A DNA stretch of 64,000 nucleotides from Streptomyces griseoluteus (lineage in GTDB: Bacteria > Actinomycetota > Actinomycetes > Streptomycetales > Streptomycetaceae), in contig NZ_SRRU01000011.1 in the NCBI RefSeq assembly GCF_004784465.1, forward strand, positions 213,339 to 277,338, in the 5' to 3' direction. Shown here piece after piece: positions 61,031 through 64,000 of this stretch (position 1 is the first letter of the stretch; every line of letters begins with the position of its first letter). Made by a program: the position numbers and the translations under genes. A model generated the notes under the pieces. The model made no database searches. It was not told the origin of the DNA and saw only the letters and a list, made by a program, of their open reading frames with translations.

Positions 61031-61690
61031 ATGACCGCTCAGCACACTCATTTGGTCAAGGCCATGGGTGCCGAGGACACATCCGTTCGGCTTCAGGCGG
61101 CCATGGCGGTCGGTTCGCGTGCCGATCCCGTCTTCCTGGAGACGCTCGTCGAGCGCTGTGCCGTCGAGCCCGACTTCTTCGTGCGAGACATGCTTTCCTG
61201 GGCGTTGACGCGTCTGCCGTCCGACATCACCTTGCCTCGGCTCCACAAGGAACTGGGCTCCGAGTGCGGTCAGGCCCGTAGCCAGGCGTTGCACACGCTC
61301 TCCAAGGTCGACGACAAGAGCACGTGGGGCTGGATCACCCGTGACCTCCTGCGCGACGCCGACGACGAAGTGGCGCGGACCGCTTGGCGGGTGGCCGTCG
61401 TGCTCGTGCCCGACGGGGAGGAGCGGACCTTGGCCGACGAGCTGGTCCGACAGCTCGGGCGTGGTGATCGTGACATGCGGTTGAGCCTGAGCCGGGCACT
61501 CGTCGACCTCGGCGAGGAGAGCCGGCCCGCGCTGGCGGAGGCCGCCGAGCACCCGGACCCGGTCGTCGCGGCGCACGCACGGGCCACCGAGGTGCTGAGG
61601 CAGAACCCGGAGGCCGGTTTCGACGCGGCGGTCGAGGAAGCGAAGCGTACGGTCGTGCTCGGTCCGGAGCGCAGGGTGGCCGAGGCATAG
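61031..61690 (+). CDS. HEAT-repeat protein
   Basis: This 219-residue protein starts MTAQHTHLVKAMGAEDTSVR and consists of tandem HEAT helix pairs: SVRLQAAMAVGSRADPVFLETLVERC, FFVRDMLSWALTRLPSDITLPRLHKELGSECGQARSQALHTLSKV, DEVARTAWRVAVVLVP and DMRLSLSRALVDLGEE. No catalytic residue is seen. It is probably a scaffold acting with the MerR-HEAT regulator that begins 12 bp after its stop. A GTG at 61007 is an alternative start. Confidence 0.85.
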   Translation: MTAQHTHLVKAMGAEDTSVRLQAAMAVGSRADPVFLETLVERCAVEPDFFVRDMLSWALTRLPSDITLPRLHKELGSECGQARSQALHTLSKVDDKSTWGWITRDLLRDADDEVARTAWRVAVVLVPDGEERTLADELVRQLGRGDRDMRLSLSRALVDLGEESRPALAEAAEHPDPVVAAHARATEVLRQNPEAGFDAAVEEAKRTVVLGPERRVAEA

Positions 61691-61701
61691 GAGGGCGTAC
61701 G

Positions 61702-62733
61702 TTGCTCATCGGGGAGGTGGCTCGGCGGTCCGGGGTGAGCGCGCGGATGCTGCGGCACTATGACGCCCTGGGTCTGGTGCGGCCGACCGGGCGGACCGTC
61801 GGCGGGTATCGCGAGTACTCGGCCGACGATGTCCGAAGGATCTTCCATGTCGAGAGCCTGCGGTCTCTCGGGCTGTCGCTCAAGCAGATCGGGCGCGCGC
61901 TGGAGGACCCGGCCTTCACGCCGTCCGCCCTGGTCGGCGACCTCATCCAGTGGACGGAGGACCGCCTGGCGCGCGAGCGGGAACTGCTCGAACGGCTTCG
62001 GGTGATCAATGCCTCCGCGCCCACCGGCTGGCAGGACGTCCTCCGCGTCGTCGAACTCATGCGGGAACTCGACTCGACCAGCGCCGCCCGCAGACAGCAG
62101 GCCGTCCTCACCCGGCCGGAGGGCGTGCCGGTTCCGGCGGAGCTGTTGGCCGGGGCGGTACTCACCGAGTCGGACCCCCATGTCGCGGGCGCGCTGCGCT
62201 GGGCCCTGGCCCGGACCGGCGACGACGGCGTGACGGCGCTGGCGGCCGCCGCGTGTTCCGAGGACGTCGACATCCGGCGGCGCGCGGTACTGGCGATCGC
62301 CGGGATGGCCGAGGTGCCGGGCGCGATTCGGGTGCTCACGGACCGGCTGGAGGACCCGGATGCCCTCGTCCGCCGACAGGCCGCCCTCGCGCTGGGCGGA
62401 CACGGAGTGCCGGCGGCCGTGCCGACGCTCGTCCGCATGGTCGTGGAAGGAACCAACGACGTGGACGCGGCCGAAGCCCTGGGCACCCTCTCCCGGGACC
62501 CCACCTCCGCGACTCGCATCACGGGCCTCCTGGCCGAACAGCTGGCCGCCCCCACCGCCGACTCCGCGACCCGAATCCGTCTGATCCAGGCGCTCGTCGA
62601 ACTGGAGGGAACCACCCCGCTGGAGATCCTGCGCCAACTCGCCCGCGACGAGGACCGCACGGTCGCCCTCGTCGCATCGGCCCTGGCGGGCGTGCTGGAG
62701 GAGCGGGCCGGCGAGGTGCTGGACGACCCGTAG
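61702..62733 (+). CDS. MerR-family regulator with C-terminal HEAT repeats
   Basis: This 343-residue protein from a TTG (61702) has an N-terminal MerR winged helix (IGEVARRSGVSARMLRHYDALGLVRPTGRTVGGYREYSADDVRRI), a linker helix (LIQWTEDRLARERELLERLRVI), then HEAT repeats (SDPHVAGALRWALARTGDDGVTALAAAACSEDVDIRRRAVLAIAGMAEV, ALVRRQAALALGGHGVPAAVPTLVRMV). Usual MerR effector-binding residues are absent, so the HEAT part may bind the neighbouring HEAT protein. The regulated target is unknown. Confidence 0.88.
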   Translation: MLIGEVARRSGVSARMLRHYDALGLVRPTGRTVGGYREYSADDVRRIFHVESLRSLGLSLKQIGRALEDPAFTPSALVGDLIQWTEDRLARERELLERLRVINASAPTGWQDVLRVVELMRELDSTSAARRQQAVLTRPEGVPVPAELLAGAVLTESDPHVAGALRWALARTGDDGVTALAAAACSEDVDIRRRAVLAIAGMAEVPGAIRVLTDRLEDPDALVRRQAALALGGHGVPAAVPTLVRMVVEGTNDVDAAEALGTLSRDPTSATRITGLLAEQLAAPTADSATRIRLIQALVELEGTTPLEILRQLARDEDRTVALVASALAGVLEERAGEVLDDP

Positions 62734-62755
62734 TGGTCGCCCATGCACATGGGTG

Positions 62756-63676
62756 TCAGCTGTACACGAGCAGGTAGTCGCATGTGCTCGTGCCGTCGTG
62801 GATCGACGTGTCGCTGTTGAGGACGTAGAAGGCACCGGCGAACCCGGCGGCGGTCGTCTTCGGGACCACGATCATCGTCTGGTCGGCCATGTTCAGCGAG
62901 TTGGGGCGGACGACGTTCGTGTAGAGCAGGTTGAAGAGGTTGTCCCGGAGGTTGGGGAGCCGGAGGACGCGGTACACGCGGTCGCCCGCGGAGCCCGTGA
63001 CCGCGGCCTGGTTGGCCGGGTTGGCCCACTGTGCGGGGGACGTGGCCATGCGGCCCTGCGATTCCAGTTCCTGGAGGCGCCGCTGCGTGCTCGCCCGGAC
63101 GCCGGCCATGTGGATGTGGAGCTGGTTGTAGCGGCGGGCGCTCTGCGAGTTGATGCCCAGGCCGATGTTCGGGTACTGCACGGGGACGTCGCCGCCGCCG
63201 CGGGCGTTCTCCCACGCCTCGTGCCAGTAGTTCGGCGGCCCGCTGGTCACGAGAAACGGACATTCGATGCCCGTGACGCGGCACGACGGCAGCAGGAGAT
63301 AGTTGTGCGTCGTCTCCGGCTTTCCGTGCAGCACGACGTAATTCGGGGTCATCTTCAGGCAGTCCGGCTTTGTCTGCGGCGGCGGGGGGACGATCCCGCT
63401 GGTGCAGTACTGGACGTCGTGCCACAGCGGGTCGTTGTCGGTGGGCCTGCCGCAGATGCCCTGGAGGCTGGTGGGCGGGCATGAGCTGGTGCCGCCCGGG
63501 GGAGGCGTGGTGGGGCACGAGTCGGGGGCCGGACCAGCGTCGACACCGCTCGCCGCCGCAGCGGGTGCGCCGACCGTCGCGGCCGCGCCCGTCAGGACCG
63601 TCGCGGCACCGAGGGCACCGGACAGCGCGACGAATTGACGCCGGGGGACTTCCTTCGCATTCTGCTGGTCAGGCAT
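62756..63676 (-). CDS. Tat-exported CDP-diacylglycerol pyrophosphatase-like protein
   Basis: This 306-residue protein starts with a Tat signal: EVPRRQFVALSGALGAATVL, cleavage probably after AAAA near residue 42. The mature part contains a Pro/Cys-rich linker (CPTTPPPGGTSSCPP), LWHDVQYCTSG, YVVLHGKPETTHNYLLLPSCRVTGIECPFL, SQSARRYNQLHIHMAGVR (the HIT-like NQLHIH motif) and VYRVLRLPNLRDNLF. This matches Cdh-type CDP-diacylglycerol diphosphatases, which release phosphatidate and CMP. Start ATG 63676 has GGAG upstream. Its secretion suggests action on extracellular or membrane lipids. Confidence 0.83.
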   Translation of the reverse strand: MPDQQNAKEVPRRQFVALSGALGAATVLTGAAATVGAPAAAASGVDAGPAPDSCPTTPPPGGTSSCPPTSLQGICGRPTDNDPLWHDVQYCTSGIVPPPPQTKPDCLKMTPNYVVLHGKPETTHNYLLLPSCRVTGIECPFLVTSGPPNYWHEAWENARGGGDVPVQYPNIGLGINSQSARRYNQLHIHMAGVRASTQRRLQELESQGRMATSPAQWANPANQAAVTGSAGDRVYRVLRLPNLRDNLFNLLYTNVVRPNSLNMADQTMIVVPKTTAAGFAGAFYVLNSDTSIHDGTSTCDYLLVYS

Positions 63677-63883
63677 TTCGGTCTCCGATGGAGTGGGCAC
63701 CGACGGGGGTTTTCGCAGAGTAAGTGCCGGAAATTGCCTTACGGTGATTCCACCCGTCGGCTGAATGAGTGAGCGTCCGGAATGACCACCGTGCGCGGCA
63801 CCCGGGTCGCCGTGACCTGGACGCCGGCCCGGTTTCGCGTGGACGCCGGTGCCTTTCAGGTGTTGCCCCGGTTAGACGTCGTT

Positions 63884-64000
63884 TCATTTGGTGAGTCGTC
63901 GGTAGTTGATGAGGCTGGTGGCGATGGCTGTGAACGCGAGGAAGTGCTCGGGTTTCCGTTCGTAGCGCCGGTGCAGGCGGCGGCTGCCGGCAAGCCAGGA
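63884..64000 (-). mobile_element. 3' end of an IS5-family transposase, cut by the window edge
   Basis: The last 38 codons and the stop read RRLHRRYERKPEHFLAFTAIA then TSLINYRRLTK. This is a typical C-terminus of IS5-group (IS427-like) DDE transposases, including the RYERKPEHF helix. The rest of the gene lies beyond 64000. The end of the insertion sequence probably lies in the 208 bp before 63884, but I could not identify its inverted repeat. Confidence 0.75.

Overview
The window is chromosomal DNA of a Streptomyces or very close relative. The evidence is very high GC with strong G/C bias at third codon positions, frequent GTG and TTG starts behind GGAGG-like sites, and genes typical of the genus: a SpoIIE-like multidomain protein, a BlaI/M56 pair, Spo0M, an ALF-repeat secreted protein, aerobic cobalamin genes cobK and cobF, and a 2-methylisoborneol (2-MIB) odorant cluster with an encapsulin shell gene. 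No plasmid backbone, phage structural gene, CRISPR array or rRNA was seen.

Layout. (1) 1-7.4 kb: a dormancy/redox-stress block, with a DevS-type double-GAF histidine kinase, a NarL-type response regulator, two tandem universal stress proteins, a zinc alcohol dehydrogenase and a cyclic-nucleotide-binding-only protein. It resembles the OsdK/OsdR neighbourhood of S. coelicolor. (2) 7.5-20.4 kb: housekeeping and accessory metabolism, namely a NUDIX-like protein, SAM methyltransferase, HAD phosphatase, monoacylglycerol-lipase-like hydrolase, a thiolase plus acyl-CoA ligase pair, a TSUP transporter, cobK/cobF, an ALF-repeat protein, an SDR, a formaldehyde-dehydrogenase-like enzyme and a membrane protein. 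(3) 20.5-30 kb: DUF309, the first tRNA-Pro(GGG), DUF2795, a pyruvyl-transferase-like ORF lacking a good start, peptidase E-like, VOC, DUF4190, a dehalogenase-like hydrolase, RecQ, a PAP2/lipid-kinase pair and DUF3291. (4) 30-38.1 kb: a degenerate SpoIIE-like phosphatase, a cytochrome P450, a permease remnant, PRC-barrel, then tatA-like/blaI/M56, TerB and Spo0M. Near-identical inverted repeats in front of tatA and spo0M suggest one BlaI-type regulon. (5) 38.4-50.8 kb: a Tat-exported flavoprotein, an APC permease, a complete sugar ABC transporter, another zinc dehydrogenase with a divergent XRE regulator, a P-loop kinase and two Gfo/Idh/MocA dehydrogenases. The ABC and Gfo/Idh promoters share a TGT-N4-ACAAA motif.

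(6) 51.5-56.9 kb: a second tRNA-Pro(GGG). Its 3' 42 bp are repeated exactly 5.35 kb downstream, where the normal tRNA-trailing hairpin is found. The segment between holds a haloalkane dehalogenase, a frameshifted PPOX protein, an NAD(P)-binding oxidoreductase, TetR, XRE-TPR and ATPase-fold genes but no integrase. It looks like an integrated island or cis-mobilizable remnant. (7) 57.4-60.9 kb: family 2B encapsulin, 2-MIB synthase-type cyclase and geranyl-diphosphate C-methyltransferase, ending in a strong hairpin. The cyclase lacks most of the long disordered N-terminus of the reference enzyme and has one substitution in the Asp-rich motif. (8) 61-64 kb: a HEAT protein with a MerR-HEAT regulator, a Tat-exported CDP-diacylglycerol pyrophosphatase-like protein, and the 3' end of an IS5-family transposase running off the window.

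Functions come from reading translated sequence and recognising motifs. No database search was run, so family names are recognitions, not hits.
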